Below, piece by piece: positions 34,408 to 47,453 of a stretch of 64,000 nt of DNA. Made by a program: the position numbers and the translations under genes. Under the pieces are notes generated by a model. The model had not been told where the DNA came from. It searched no databases and worked only from the letters and a program-made list of their open reading frames with translations. This DNA is from Stictocephala bisonia (Eukaryota; Arthropoda; Insecta; Hemiptera; Membracidae): the NCBI GenBank assembly GCA_035578905.1, contig JAQJVL010000252.1, positions 262,001-326,000 of the forward strand, in the 5' to 3' direction. The first letter of the stretch is position 1; every line of letters starts with the position of its first letter.

Positions 34408-34455
34408 TAGGGGTGAAGTTAGGACTATAAATTCCTCTCTTACACTTAACCCCAT
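34408..34455 (-). mobile_element. SINE family 2, 3'-end fragment
   Basis: GGGGTGAAGTTAGGACTATA and CCTCTCTTACACTTAACCCC resemble the reverse complement of the 3' part of the SINE at 53676-53885. Confidence 0.5.
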
Positions 34456-36120
34456 TAATTTAAGACAATAATAGCTAAGTACATGAATTGGGAGGTATCC
34501 TAGACAAAAACAATACCCCTACGAAATATTTATAAAATGAATAAATATAATATTTTCATTATAATCTGTCCAGGTTAGGAAAATATTGGGTTGGTAATCT
34601 ACTTTCCAAAAAGGCCTGTGGTTCCAAAAACTTGTACTTTAAAAATCTCAACCAGCTCAAGCCTCACTTGTGGCTTCTAAGTGAAGTGCCACTTGGTGCA
34701 CTTCTAGCGTCCACCTCACCTTTTCCATAAAAATGCTTTTACCTTCATATTTGCCTACATTATATCTTGGTTGTAGAAACCATATACTAAGACGACACCA
34801 TGAATGAATGAATGTTTTAGGCATGAATGAAAAAGGAAAGCTGACAAGAAGATGAGATGAGTATATGTATAAACCATATTATTTACAGTTTACTTTATAA
34901 AATTCAAACATATTGAAACCATCTTATGTCCTGTCTGAATAAATCAACTTTTATATTTATAAGCAAGTCAACAGACCAGTCATGCATAAAGAACCCAATA
35001 AAATTCTTTGGAAATATTACATTAGTAAATTGGTTCATTAGTGTTAGTAATGGATAGATAAAAGTGTAAGGCTATTATGAATAAAATAATGTCCACATAT
35101 TAAACAAGAAATTATTCAATAAAATACATATAAAACCCAAGAAATTGTATAGAAATACAATTGGTTATTATTATAAAATCTAAAGGCAATATAAATTATT
35201 TTATCATATAATTCTTAGAACTATTAATTTAATATCACTGAAATATCAAAAAAGTAATTACTTACATACACAGTTTGAAATTTTAAAATAAATTGTAATA
35301 ATTTTAGTTAAAGAATCAGAACCGTAATATATATTTCACTAATATTGAATACTAAACTTCACTATTAATTAAATTGAGAGTTACATAATTGACTTGACTA
35401 TATCAAATATCATCAAAACATATACCATCGTCATTAATTAAGGGGTTGTCTTAGGTCCTCAATTAAGGAAATAAATAGCTAAGTGTGGCTTCGGAATAAT
35501 GTTCGTTAACGCCTGCAGAATTTAAAGCATAGGCAATCTCCACAATGCGCACCTGTAGCTAAATCACGTTTAACGCCGTTATACATTTTCAGGCAATTTC
35601 GTTCTTCAGGAGATCTATTTTACTACTAAACAATAGATGATTTCCAAAAACATATATGTTGAATGAAAAAGAAAAAGAAAGAAGTACTGTATGTAAGAAA
35701 TACTGGAACATACTTCTTATATACAGTACACCCAAGACCCTCTGTATGGCAATGGAACAGGAATTTAATCATACATTACCGGGCCATAATTGCATTTAAT
35801 GTATATGTATGACAAATGATATAACTAAATAAATATCTACAGTACAATTTAGGAAATTATATAAAATATATAAATAATAGTAATAGAAGTTTTCAACTAC
35901 AGTAAGTATTCCGAAGATTAATAAGTTACAGGGTATTCAAAATTATATACAATTAAATGTGTGGCTTCCACTAAGGAACAAAGAAGATTATTTGTCTGTT
36001 GCTGGAGGCTAGTGACTCAAAATTAAATGTCATTAAAAGTCGTACCGTAGTTTGGTTACGGTTTGCCACAGTGAAAAACCAAAAAGAGGTCGCTTTCTTT
36101 TTGCTGCAGTGAACGCCTCA
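34456..36120. other. AT-rich sequence, no gene seen
   Basis: No gene or known repeat recognised. Confidence 0.5.
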
Positions 36121-36882
36121 GTGGAAGTCAGATTAGTGCTACTCGCACCCTCGGAGACAGCTCGTTTGACCAGCCGGCGGTCATACGAATGTATTGCTAC
36201 TCGCACGCTCGGTGAAAGATCGTTTAGCCAGTCTACAGTCAGACGAATGTAGTGCTACTCGCACGCTCGGTGAAAGCTCGTTTAGCTAGTCAATAGTCAG
36301 ACGAATGTAGTGCTACTCGCACGCTCGGTGAAAGCTCGTTTAGCCAGTCAACAGTCAGACGAATGTAGTGCTACTCGCACGCTCAGTGAAAGCTCGTTTA
36401 GCCAGTCAACAGTCAGACGAATGTAGTGCTACTCGCACGCTCGGTGAAAGCTCGTTTAGCCAATCAACAGTCAGACGAATGTAGTGCTACTCGCACGCTC
36501 GGTGAAAGATCGTTTAGCCAGTCTACAGTCAGACGAATGTAGTGCTACTCGCACGCTCGGTGAAAGCTCTTTTAGCCAGTCAACAGTCAGACGAATGTAG
36601 TGCTACTCGCACGCTCGGTGAAAGATCGTTTAGCCAGTCAACAGTCAGACGAATGTAGTGCTACTCGCACGCTCGGTGAAAGCTCTTTTAGCCAGTCAAC
36701 AGTCAGACGAATGTAGTGCTACTCGCACGCTCGTGAAAGATCGTTTAGCCAGTCAACAGTCAGACGAATGTAGTGCTACTCGCACGCTCGGTGAAAGATC
36801 GTTTAGCCAGTCAACAGTCAGACGAATGTAGTGCTACTCGCACTCTCAGTGACAGCTCGATCGACTAGCCGGCCGCCACATG
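36121..36882 (+). repeat. 58-bp tandem satellite, 13 copies
   Basis: The unit contains GTCAGACGAATGTAGTGCTA, CTCGCACGCTCGGTGAAAG and TCGTTTAGCCAGTCAACA; about 50% GC in AT-rich surroundings. Inner units are nearly identical, with two main variants (AAAGATCG and AAAGCTCG/AAAGCTCTT). One unit (about 36731) has lost one G. The first and last units share features absent inside (GACAGCTCG, GCCGGC), so the ends preserve an older sequence and the middle has been homogenised. The + frame at 36052-36252 runs only into the array edge. Confidence 0.95.
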
Positions 36883-37195
36883 ATTGCAGTACTACCTACA
36901 AAATGATTGGCGGATTATGTTTTGTATTTTCACCATTCATAGTCAACTTATTCTGCTCAAGACAAATTTTCAACGAATATCAACTTCAAATATTCAGCCT
37001 ATAACGTATTTGCTATTGGACAAACGGCTTATGATTTAAGAAACGTTATTAGATCATCTCCCTTATCTTTCGCCATAAAAACTAAGGTTGAGTAGTTTAC
37101 AGCACCTATTAAACAATGGACGTTTAGTTTACAGCTTAGTTTAGTATTGTTCCAGAGTAGTAAAAAAAGTCATTCATTATAAGAATTATGTATAA

Positions 37196-37266
<71 letters not shown>

Positions 37267-38115
37267 TAATACTTATTATAAATAAACTTGCTATCAATAA
37301 CACTAAACATATAAAATTGAATACCATTTTAAAAAGTTATTTAATGAAATGGAACACATAAAAATGAACTTGTTTTATATAAAAAGGTTTACAATTTAAG
37401 TGGAAATCCCATTCATAATTTATGATTTTTATTTGGTATCAAATCACTAGCGACTCAATATATTTTTGATTATTATTATTATATTACATAAGAACAGAGT
37501 GTTTTGAACTGTTACTATAAAGATTCAATTCATCTGAAACAAAAAACGTGTTTTACATCATTACTTAAGTTCATGAACGAAATAGACAGAAGAGCATTTT
37601 ACATTTCTATTTATTTCATATTAGGAATAACACAGTTATTCATAGTGTGAACTAATGTAACTTTACATTTTTAAAGAGTCATACTTGCCAAGGAACGAAT
37701 CGTAGGAGTTAAACCTCGACTTTCAGGGATTTGGGGAAAACTTATAAAAGAGAGTTTACTGTCGCAGAACGTGCCACATTTACAAGAAACCCTACTTTGT
37801 GGCATCGCTCAAAGCTTTGGTGTTGTAAACTTGTATTTTTTATAGGGTAGTACTCAAAACATTGTATACACAGTACAAACAGATTACCAAAAATAATTTT
37901 AATTACTTCATAACAATGTATTGTATTGAATGCTTTCTAAAAAGAGTATTTTAAAAACATACTTATGTATCATGAACTCAAATGTTTTTAAATTTACTAC
38001 TTTGGAACCATTTCATTCTATAATTTGCGTGATAAATATATTTCTCTATATTGTAATATATTTACTTCAGAGGTAAACTGTATGTTTGTAAGTTAACTTA
38101 CATATCTAAGTATTT
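36883..38115. other. AT-rich sequence with (TA)n
   Basis: No gene recognised. A 70-bp (TA)n microsatellite occupies 37197-37268. Confidence 0.6.
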
Positions 38116-38240
38116 GCCAGTGGCCGTGACCCGAGGCTCCGACGTTATGATAATGGCATCAAGCTACATAGAGTGTGGCTGTTCCTTGGATGGGTGACCG
38201 GTGACGGATCCAGCTTAGAAAATGTGGATTTTCTAGATTT
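38116..38240 (+). mobile_element. 5S-rRNA-like sequence, probable SINE3-type fragment
   Basis: TTCCTTGGATGGGTGACCGG (38194-38213) closely resembles the internal control region of eukaryotic 5S rRNA (CTTGGATGGGTGACC). The preceding 80 bases (GGCCGTGACCCGAGGCTCCG and GATAATGGCATCAAGC) do not match 5S rRNA well, so this is not a 5S gene but could be a SINE with a 5S-type polymerase III promoter. There is only one copy in the window. Confidence 0.4.
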
Positions 38241-39630
38241 TACAAGGAGGCTGTGGTTAAACAAACATTATACGTAATTATTAAAAATATAGCTCCGAAC
38301 AAATTACAAGAATGTATATATCATTCTTTAATATGGGCACATTGGAAAAAAAAAAACGCTTGAATTTAGAGTTAAAATATATACGTGGTAGAAAATGTGT
38401 TTTACTTAATGGTCATGGAGTTTACAGTAATTGAAACTTTATGATGCAAACTTTCGTAATTTTACTAGATCACGATACTTTAAAGATATTCTTTTAAAGA
38501 GACTTACATTATTCAAGTTAACACATTTATATGTACCTTTGAGCACATTTTTTAATATTAGATTCTTATAAATTTTTGATGTATAAGAATTATTTTATTA
38601 TTATATGTCATTATAAAATTAATGGCATATAATAATAAATTACCATTAATTTTGATTAAGTTATTCTACAAGTCTATCTACTTGGATTATATTATTACTG
38701 TATTGTTGAAGTACTTTTAAAAGTTATACTAACAGAAATCCAACATTTTCTTATCCCGAAATGTCTAGTTATTTGTATTTTACAAGGTTTCGCCTCTTGT
38801 TATTCAGTCTTGGACTTATTTTTCTGCTCATACCCTGAAAACTTGCCTATATTGATATGGCACTGTTAATAATTTGACCATACTAATACTAAATTAAAAG
38901 AAAAAAGAAATATTTGTCAAAAATGTAGATTATTGTAACTTAGTTTACGAAACTTGATCGTAGCTAACCACTAACAAAACTGCTATAAACATAGTTTCTA
39001 GTTCACATCGGTATACGATCCCTGGCAATATTTTCTTCCATTACTTATTTAACTTTATTGTTACCGAAAAATGAGATTTAAGGAATACCGGGGTGTCATA
39101 AAGGAGCAATTTTTTCAATAAATATAAAACAATTTTAAAGGAAATACCACATTGTGTATTAGTGTTAAACTACATGTACAAATATACGTTCTCTTTCATT
39201 GTCAAAGGAGATCTACGTCAATAACTGCCAAATGAATCATAAGTTTACATGAGTTGTAGGCACAGGGGAAAAATACACATTTTTTTCGAGAAGAGGGATG
39301 TACTGTGAGTAAATACGCCAGTTCAGCGCTGCAACAGCAATCGACATATGTGCCCACACGTCACATACACAACCCCCTACCCCCACCCCGCCAACGCCTA
39401 CACTGCCTGAACGTTATTAAGGGCCGGAAAAGTAATGTAATTTCATTTCTGAGTTAGTTTTACTATAGAATCCTATGATGCAGTTTGACGCAAGGAGGTA
39501 CTTGTTAAACTATGTTTCTCCGTACGTCACTTGTTTGCTAAATATAAATATTGTAGTCTAATATATTTAGTAAAATATAAACGTGTTTAAGTAATATATT
39601 ATCAATAAGTAAACAATGAAATGAAATAAA
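38241..39630. other. AT-rich sequence, no gene seen
   Basis: No gene recognised. A C-rich run (CCCCCTACCCCCACCCCGCC, 39371-39390) has three long C-tracts and a short fourth. Confidence 0.5.
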
Positions 39631-39690
39631 AAAGTTTTATTTAGTGCGGGAAAGTTAGGAACTAAGTCCTCTCTTAACCTCAAAAAGAAA
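39631..39690 (-). mobile_element. SINE family 2, 3'-end fragment
   Basis: GTTTTATTTAGTGCGGGAAA and GTTAGGAACTAAGTCCTCTC resemble the inverted 3' end of the SINE at 53676-53885. Confidence 0.45.
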
Positions 39691-40860
39691 ATACGACAAA
39701 CATTACAACAACTACATCTACGGGTTCATATGTGTTCATTTCTTCTGAGCACATTATTTACAAATAAAACAACAATTTATAGTTATAAAACAATTAAACC
39801 ACAAAAATTAAGCTTACTTACATAAAAAAATCCCGAAATTAGCCACAACAAACACACATTAAACATAATCTATGATATGATAAGTTACACTCAGTCCAAC
39901 ATTGTGAGAACAACCTATAACTACGCCCCCTCCCCCCCACGAATCCACCACAACCACTCCCTTAGTGCCGTGTGACAAACCAAGTTCGACTATCAATATT
40001 TTGAGTTGAAGGATCAAGTTTTTTTCCACAATCTGCAGGAAGTGACATTAGAAGATATATTGTAAAGTGATGTACGGTGATGAGCTAGGATAGTTAACCT
40101 TGATGAACCCAGAAGCGTGTTCCAATTACTGATGCTGAAGTTAAACACAAAATTAGAAGCTTAACAAGAAGGATTTTTTATTGAAGAGGATTGTATAGTA
40201 AAGATAAAACTTTGATCTTCCTGTACTCGAGCAACCTCAGTACGTTCAAACGCCTGAAGTAAAGAGTTATACGTCCAATCTCGGCAAATGTTGAAGATAT
40301 AACGTAAACAGTAGTTCTACGTTTGTTGAAGTTTATCTGAAAGGTGGGTGACCTTGTCATTACAATATATGTCGTACAAAAATATGTTAATATTAATTCT
40401 AGGGTTGGTTAGGAATCTGGTCAAAAAGAAACTGATAAGAATTCTGTTTTATATCATAATGATATAAATGAAAGCGTAGCTAATTATTTATTTATTTATT
40501 TTAGTATACATATCATCCAATACTAAGAAGTCCTTACAGTTATTTTGACAAAAGGTTACATAATAACTATAATGTAGTATATGAAAATAAAGAAATTAAA
40601 TAATTCAAAACTATCACTAGACTAAGTTAGTTACATAAATAAAATATCCTGTTCAATGTCAACATTAAATGTATTAAAAAAAACTGTTAATGATAATTAA
40701 ATTAAAATAACACGGATTTACATATAGTAACAAAAACTAGTTATACAATCAAAAAATATACTTGAGCGACTTTTAAAAATATCAACCTCATTTCTATGCT
40801 TATTCAAAAATCTACATGCCTTAAATATGGAAAAACTGTAAAACTGTAAGGTGTTACATT
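39691..40860. other. AT-rich sequence, possible old LINE tail
   Basis: No gene recognised. A TATTTATTTATTTAT run at 40483-40500 begins a stretch to about 40850 that could be an old retroelement 3' end in minus orientation, but I see no conserved protein motif. Confidence 0.35.
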
Positions 40861-40862
40861 TA

Positions 40863-41235
40863 CAAGTTAAACAAAATATGGAATCGCCTTCACAAATATT
40901 TCGTGACTTCACTTGTAAAAGTGCAATATTTTACATGGTCAAGGTTACAGAGAACCTACTTTTTGATGCAATTAGCAACATTTCATCTTTTCAGGAGGAC
41001 GGCCCTAGAGGAGTTGAACGAAAATCTTCAACTTAAGTCTAGGTCGAGTTCGGTATCAAATGAAAGGTCTATTTAAGAGAAATTAATTTCCGGAAACCGA
41101 ACTTCAAGAGGTTTATCCTTTCCAGAGTAGTGGTAATTTAAATTTCGAAGTAACTAATTTGAACAATATTATTTATCCACTGTTGTACGGTTTTAAGTAA
41201 ATTATTCTGATCTAAAATTATACTTTATGGAACAT

Positions 41236-41266
<31 letters not shown>

Positions 41267-41343
41267 TAAAAATAAATTATCAAATTATCTATGGACAAAA
41301 TAACGATGTTGTGAAAGCTTTTCCATATTGTTTTTCCACTCTG
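40863..41343 (+). mobile_element. MITE family 1, copy 2 (481 bp, degraded)
   Basis: Similar to 19954-20393 throughout (TATGGAATCGCCTTCACAA at the left, GTGAAAGCTTTTCCATATTG and TTTTTCCACTCTG at the right). TA flanks at 40861-40862 and 41344-41345. It is lengthened by an A-rich run at 41243-41268. Confidence 0.85.
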
Positions 41344-41345
41344 TA

Positions 41346-42206
41346 TAATATGGTGATATATTGTAAGTAGGTTAGAAATATAAGACAAAGTTGATTAATT
41401 ATAACGTTCTCAACAGATGACCTTCATGCTTCTAAAAAACTTAAATAATCTGGTAAACAGCAATTAGTCTAGTCCAAAACTTCAAAATCTCGTGAAAAAA
41501 TTTAAGATCGAATACACCATGAGAACTCTGCTGTTTGCTAAATTAACGTTTTGCCATTTATTTAAAAATAATTGTACGTAGTATTGTGCGTATTATAGTT
41601 AGATGTTGTCATAAAATAAATATCATATTTTACATAATTGAATAATGCGAATTAATTTATGATCAATATTAAGTATTGGCAAAGAAGTAGACAGATTGAA
41701 TTAATATAGTAGTCACTAAAGTCATCAACAAATCGCTGATATTTCACTAAACAACGTTAAACGGCAGGTAATCATGTTTGTTTTTGTTTGCTAGGTTGGC
41801 AATACTGAAATGGATCAGCGGAAAATTACCTAAAAATGAACAGTCACTGTGGCTAAACTGTTAAGTAATATTTAAAAAAAAGTATGTGTTTACTTTGCTT
41901 TAATTATTTGAAATGCAAACGAATTGGTTATAAATTTCAGAATTAATATTTGCAGTGTTTTGAAAAACAGATATCTAATGTGTTTATAGAAATTATTGTG
42001 TGCTATAGCTAGACTTAATAGTTTATAGTTCCTCAATAAACAAATCAAATCAAATTCAAAAGAAATTTAATTCCACTTATAGATTAAAAATGTATGTACA
42101 GTTTAGATAAGCAAGTAATCTTAAATATCAATATTGAAATATATAAACAAAATAAATTTTGCACGGCCCTTAATATTCAAATAAGGGCTGTATTTGAATA
42201 TTACGG
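41346..42206. other. AT-rich sequence, no gene seen
   Basis: No gene recognised. AATCAAATCAAATTCAAAAG at 42045-42064 resembles the simple-repeat tail of the LINE at 24.4 kb and may mark an old LINE 3' end in minus orientation. Confidence 0.4.
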
Positions 42207-42625
42207 CACTGGTGGCGCAGTTCTGTAACCTAGCTACTTGGGAACAGTGTTGAGGAGATTGTAGGCCATAGGCTATATGCTTGGTAGATAAATCCGCTCA
42301 ATGGTTGTCATCGACGTGTCACAACTAGAGAAGTCTGGGGTGTCCATGTTGGATGGTATTCAAGGTTTTGTGTCGGGAAGATAACTGAGTGTCAGGCTTT
42401 TCAATTAGCTGTAAATTAGATGAACACTACGTGGTTCGGATTCCACGTAAAGCTGTAAGTCTCTTATTTTCCCTGGCTATTGGACAATTAATGAATAGCT
42501 CTTTTTGAAGAACAGTCGACCTTAGTCAGTAACAATGACTACACTCGTTCATCTACACTCATCCCACTCATTCGCCCTCATATTCGCCCATTTCCAGACG
42601 ATCGGCGTCTTACTGATGATGAATA
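42207..42625 (+). mobile_element. SINE family 1, full-length copy
   Basis: Begins CACTGGTGGCGCAGTTCTGT, which resembles a polymerase III box A. The core has TACGTGGTTCGGATTCCACG (42428-42447), with a box B-like GGTTCGGATTCC. The 3' part ends CGTCTTACTGATGATGAATA with an AT-rich tail. About 420 bp, and all other family-1 pieces in the window are parts of it. The A-to-B distance is too long for a plain tRNA head, so the promoter layout is uncertain. Confidence 0.8.
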
Positions 42626-42948
42626 ATTAATTAATTTAATTACTGTAAAATAAAGCATGTTTTGAAATATATACGTTATAATATGTTAGAATATGAAATA
42701 CAATATTGAATGAAGTACTAAATATGAGTCAACAGGTGGAAGAAATCTTGGCATCATCAATATTTTCATACGGTTAAAGACTGTTAGCAGCAAAATAAAT
42801 ACCATTTATACACGTAGAATCGCTGCTTTATTAAGTGTTTTATATAAATATTAAAATGTGTTTTGAACATTTGAGTTATTGTGAAATTTCAGTATATATT
42901 TAATGCAACTATTTAAATTTCATCCAAAAAGTTGCAGTGTTTATGATA
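42626..42948. other. AT-rich spacer
   Basis: No feature recognised. Confidence 0.45.
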
Positions 42949-42950
42949 TA

Positions 42951-43408
42951 CAGAGTGGAAAAAATATGGAAACGCTTTCACAATAACATTATTTTAATTC
43001 AAAGATAATTTTATAGTTTAGTTTTTTTTAAATAATTGTGTTTCACGAAGTATAATTTTTTATCAGAACAATTTACTTGAAACCGTTAAATAGCGGACAA
43101 ATAATATCGTTCAATTAGATACTTTGAAATTCAAATGACCACTACTCAAAAAAGAATAAACCTTTGAGAGTTTCGTTTGCGGCAATTAATTTTTATTCAA
43201 TGGACCTTTAATTTACTACCAAACTTGACCTAGGCTTACCGTGAAGACTTTCTTTCAACCCGTCGAGGGCCGTCCCTTTGAAAAGATGAAATGTCGCTAA
43301 TGTCGTCAAAAATGTGTTCTTTGTAACCATGATAATGTTCAAGTTTTCACTCTTATAATTGAAGCCATACAAAAGTTGTGGAAGCGTTTCTATATTTGTT
43401 TCACCTTG
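42951..43408 (-). mobile_element. MITE family 1, copy 3 (458 bp, reverse)
   Basis: CAGAGTGGAAAAAATATGGA at the left and TCTATATTTGTTTCACCTTG at the right, flanked by TA (42949-42950 and 43409-43410). The interior matches copies 1 and 2 in reverse complement. Confidence 0.88.
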
Positions 43409-43410
43409 TA

Positions 43411-43918
43411 TATTATACTTAAATAAGTTAGAGTAAAATGAAAAAAACAGAAGACTCTACAGTTGTGGATTTTGTGAGTTGAAAAAGTATGCCAGAAACT
43501 ATTAAACACCTTAATGATAAAAGGTTAGCCTTTGTGTCCCTAACATGATTAGTACTCTACTTAACTTAATGGAAGCCCTTAAGTGATCTATAATTTTGAT
43601 CCTACGTAAGCCATAAAACGTAGTTTGAAAGATTTATATTTGGGTTTTAGCTTGTGTTTCACTACATATTATTAGAAATTAACTAGTTGGACAAGACTTT
43701 TAATAGGTTTAAATGTCCATAGGAAGGGCTTACAGCATCTAAAATCATAAATTTAAAGATATTAAAAAGTGATATTCCAATTTCATTGAATGTCTTGTCT
43801 ACGAACTATCGTCCACTTCTACTTAGAGAAATAACTACTTGATGTAGACCCCATACATATTTAGCACACTATTGGATGTAACATCTGATTCTTTCTTTTC
43901 TGTGGCTATATTTATCTG
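43411..43918. other. AT-rich spacer
   Basis: No feature recognised. Confidence 0.45.
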
Positions 43919-44030
43919 GGACCTTTTTTGTTAATTCACCACCACTTCATAGCTTAGATTCGTTGTTAGGTTTGGTTATGTTGGGTTAACCTGAGTTATA
44001 TTTCTGGTAGTGAATTAACGGAAAAGATCC
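43919..44030. mobile_element. Small inverted-repeat element (112 bp)
   Basis: Arms GGACCTTTTTTGTTAATTCA and, in reverse, GGATCTTTTCCGTTAATTCA, about 26 bp each, around a TTAGGTTTGGTTATGTTGGG centre. A half copy lies at 13386-13415 beside similar CCTAAC words. A very small MITE or fold-back. Confidence 0.65.
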
Positions 44031-45084
44031 TTTACCTGTTCTATTGCAATGCTCACGGAAAAATTAAAAATATTTAGTTTATCATTCCAGATTGAGTAAT
44101 ATACAAATAAATCTGTACTGAACCTGTTTCAATGCACTTTATTAGGTACAAAGTAATATATTCATTGTAATAGGCCCTATATAATGTAGAAATATTAAGG
44201 TAATTTTATGTTAATAGGGTTTGACTAACGACAGTTCAATAAATATTGTTTGTAAATATAAATATGTCTAATACAATCAAGGTAATAATACGGACATAAT
44301 AGTTTAGAAAAAATATGTTTGGTTTTTTAGTCCTTATTAGCTTAATGATTAATTTCTATATTTGTATAGTATTTAATTTTAGTAGTTTATAAAATATTTA
44401 TATGAAAAATATATCATGCAACAAGTATTTTTCAGTTATTAGATTTACAGGTAGTAATGTGGTTTTTAAAAAGTAATCTTATAACAAAGGTCGAAAGTAT
44501 TAAATAAAAGTATGAAAGCAAACTTAAGTTTCCATTTAAAGCGTTCAGTGTATTTGTTGGAGATGAAAGCTTTCAACAAGACAAACAAAATACCAATAAA
44601 TATTCAAATCCCAAAGTAAATATTCAAGTTTCGCCCCGTAATTGCCTCAGTTTACGTACAAAAAACATTTACTTTAGATTAGAGAATGTTCTAAAAACAT
44701 TATAAGTGTTTTCCCTCTTCCCTTTAATCTGGTGGTAAAATAAAAACGGTTTATTAGAGTTTTTGAGATTGTTATCGTAATTAACGATGTACATGTTATT
44801 GAGTCTTCGAGCAACTATTCATAATGTCGGAGTCCCCAATTTTGATGATTCTATAAAATAACATTATCATAGAACTTATTGCTCCGTAAAATTAGGAAAA
44901 GGAACATTTACACAGTTTCTTAATTTACAAGAACAAACTGCTTAGTAATTACCTATAAACTTGCTAAATAAAACATATTATGTGATTACATTAACAGGTG
45001 TCAACGTATGTGCGGCGTCCTTTTCTGGGAGAAAAGAAAATCTATCTTGGTTAGATTGTCAGTGTTATGTGTTGGGATATGAGA
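44031..45084. other. AT-rich sequence, no gene seen
   Basis: No gene or known repeat recognised. Confidence 0.5.
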
Positions 45085-45674
45085 CTTGAATTCAGAACCT
45101 CATCGAGACCACCATGTCCCGGTCTGCCTAAACTGCGGATTGACAATCAGGCGATGTGTTCGGGTCATGACAGTTTATGGATTCTTAGAGTTCACGGAGT
45201 TTGTGTATCACTTTCACGGCGGCCAACACGCTTCAAGACACGTCACCCTGGCTGGCCAATAGGCTCCATGTTAGATCACCACGAGTGGAAGTTGGAAAAA
45301 GTGGTGTGCGTAGGGCAGTTCGGCAGTGAAAGTGGCGAAGAGTGGGCTTCGCTTAGCGAAGAGTAGTCATGCTACAACAATAATTTACATGACTACTCTT
45401 CGCCAAGCGACTGCCACACTTCACCACTTCCACTACCGAACTGCCTCACGCATGCCATCGTCTTCCAACTTCCACCGATTTAGTGTTTAGGGTCTCCTAT
45501 TGAACAGCCAGGGTGACGTGTCTTGAAGTGTGTTGGCCGCCGTGAAAGCGTCACACGAACTCCGTGAACTCTAGGAATCCATGAACTGTCATGACCCCAA
45601 CATATCTCCTGATTGACAATATGCAGTTTTAGGATACCGGGACATGGTGGTCTCGATAAAGTTCTGGATTGAAG
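45085..45674. repeat. Large GC-richer hairpin, two 287-bp arms
   Basis: 45085-45371 and 45388-45674 are inverted copies of equal length (287 bp) around a 16-bp loop, with roughly 80-85% identity by eye. GC is about 50%, against about 30% for its flanks. The ends of both arms are well conserved (ATCGAGACCACCATGTCCCGG block outside, GAAGAGTAGTCATG inside), and so is CTTCAAGACACGTCACCCTGG in the middle. The 99-codon frame at 45067-45366 lies in the left arm; its mirror frame in the right arm is broken. It could be a fold-back element, a pair of fragments of an unknown gene or repeat, or a locus transcribed into a long hairpin RNA. Confidence 0.85.
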
Positions 45675-47416
45675 TTACAGTTATTTAGAGAAATAAAATA
45701 GATTGGAGTGGCTGCTAAAATCAGATTTAAGTGATACCCTTTTGAAGAGCATCTTAAATAGACCTAACTCATTTCAGAACAAACCTACAGCTCTTCAGAA
45801 GTAACTGATCAATGCAGTGATTAAAATAGTTACGTTATATTATTTGACATTTAAATAAATAAAAATAGTCCAGAAAATGGAAATTCAGCCTCTGTAACCT
45901 CTTTAAGTGCTTAATCCCATAAAAACAATGCTATTTTGGATCCGGACATATGATCACGTGTATCCGAAATAAACAGTTATTTTAAAACGTATTTTGTACA
46001 AACAAATTTTATTTGATCAAGAATGAAATTGCACGTTGGAATTGCTTTGCGAATTTATAATTACGTTTGTACGAAAAAAATTAGTTTGAAGGTTTTATCT
46101 TCGCCGTTTTTTTTTCAAAACTATACGTGTGTATTCAAAATATCAAAAGCAAACCCATTGCAAAATATGATAACGATTAACATGACACATCACTCACAAC
46201 TGTTGGTAAGTAAATAATGAAAAAAATATGGTTACGCAAATAGCATTGTTCGTATGGGATCAAAACCAAAATGGCCGACAGCCTCTGCAGACTCCAAAGA
46301 CAAAAAACGAGCTTGTACATTAATTTGATGCGTACGATTAAGACATTTGCTTGTCAATGTTATGACAGTTTATAATAGGTTACAATTCCGTTAATTATCC
46401 ATCCATTACCATGTTGCCCTCAGCTTTGGGTAAAAAACGATGTTATATACGTAATTTATTTCTTGAATATCACGTATTCTTTCTTTTTAAACAGAAATAA
46501 AAAAAATTAATATACGAAATTTAAAGTCTTATACACACGAATTAAATATTCAAATGGATAAATAACATAATTAATAATTTGAATTAACATTGAATAAGAA
46601 AAAATAAAATATGAATGAAGAAGTCAGTTTAAAGTAAACAAAGAACACTTTTTTTATTCCCATTTTCATACTTTTAAAGGCAATGCTGGAGTCACTCAAC
46701 CTCAGAAAGTTTTACAAATGGCTTTGTTTTCTACAGAAAACTTTGCGTCTAACGTTTTATTGCTGCAAACAACACAATATCTCACGTCGTAAGGGAGTTT
46801 TATTGTTATAGGGGTTTCCAAAACATCAAACACGCTCAACTTAATACATATATTAACAGTAGAGATACCCATTTTTCTATCACAACATAAAACATATTTT
46901 ATCTGTTAATTCACAAAATGATTAGCTTATTTAGGAACAATCATTTTCCCCATATTATTATCACCTGTACAACTGTTATTTTAACTGTTTTACTTATTAT
47001 ACCACAATATTACGTCTATGTTATTAAATTCAGTTTATTATTTTTAATCGTAAAGAGGTCTGATGAGTTTATTTTCAATTATTCTAAATGGTATAGTTCT
47101 GAAAGTGCAATAGATACAATCATATGTACGGAAATCATTGTTATATGACTTTGTAATAAATAAATAAATAAAAAATAATTAAAGAAAAACATAATATAAT
47201 ATACATACAGTTTTCTTTCAAAAATGTCTGTGTATTAAGACATTGTCTCAAACAATGAATTTTTTTTAAATAGTTCTTTGATTCGTGGGACGTTATAAAA
47301 ATTTATCATATACTTACATTAACGGTTAATTATTATTTAACTGTTAGTTATCGTTGATTGTATTTAGGCAAACATTTGAAAACTTTAAGGAAAATAAAAT
47401 AACCTACTTCATTGGC

Positions 47417-47453
<37 letters not shown>

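Noticed and set aside
38194..38213. A 5S rRNA gene
   Set aside because: Only the box C-like part matches; the remaining ~100 bases do not fit 5S rRNA.
45067..45366. 99-codon open frame as a gene
   Set aside because: It coincides with one arm of the large inverted repeat, and the mirror arm does not keep the frame.
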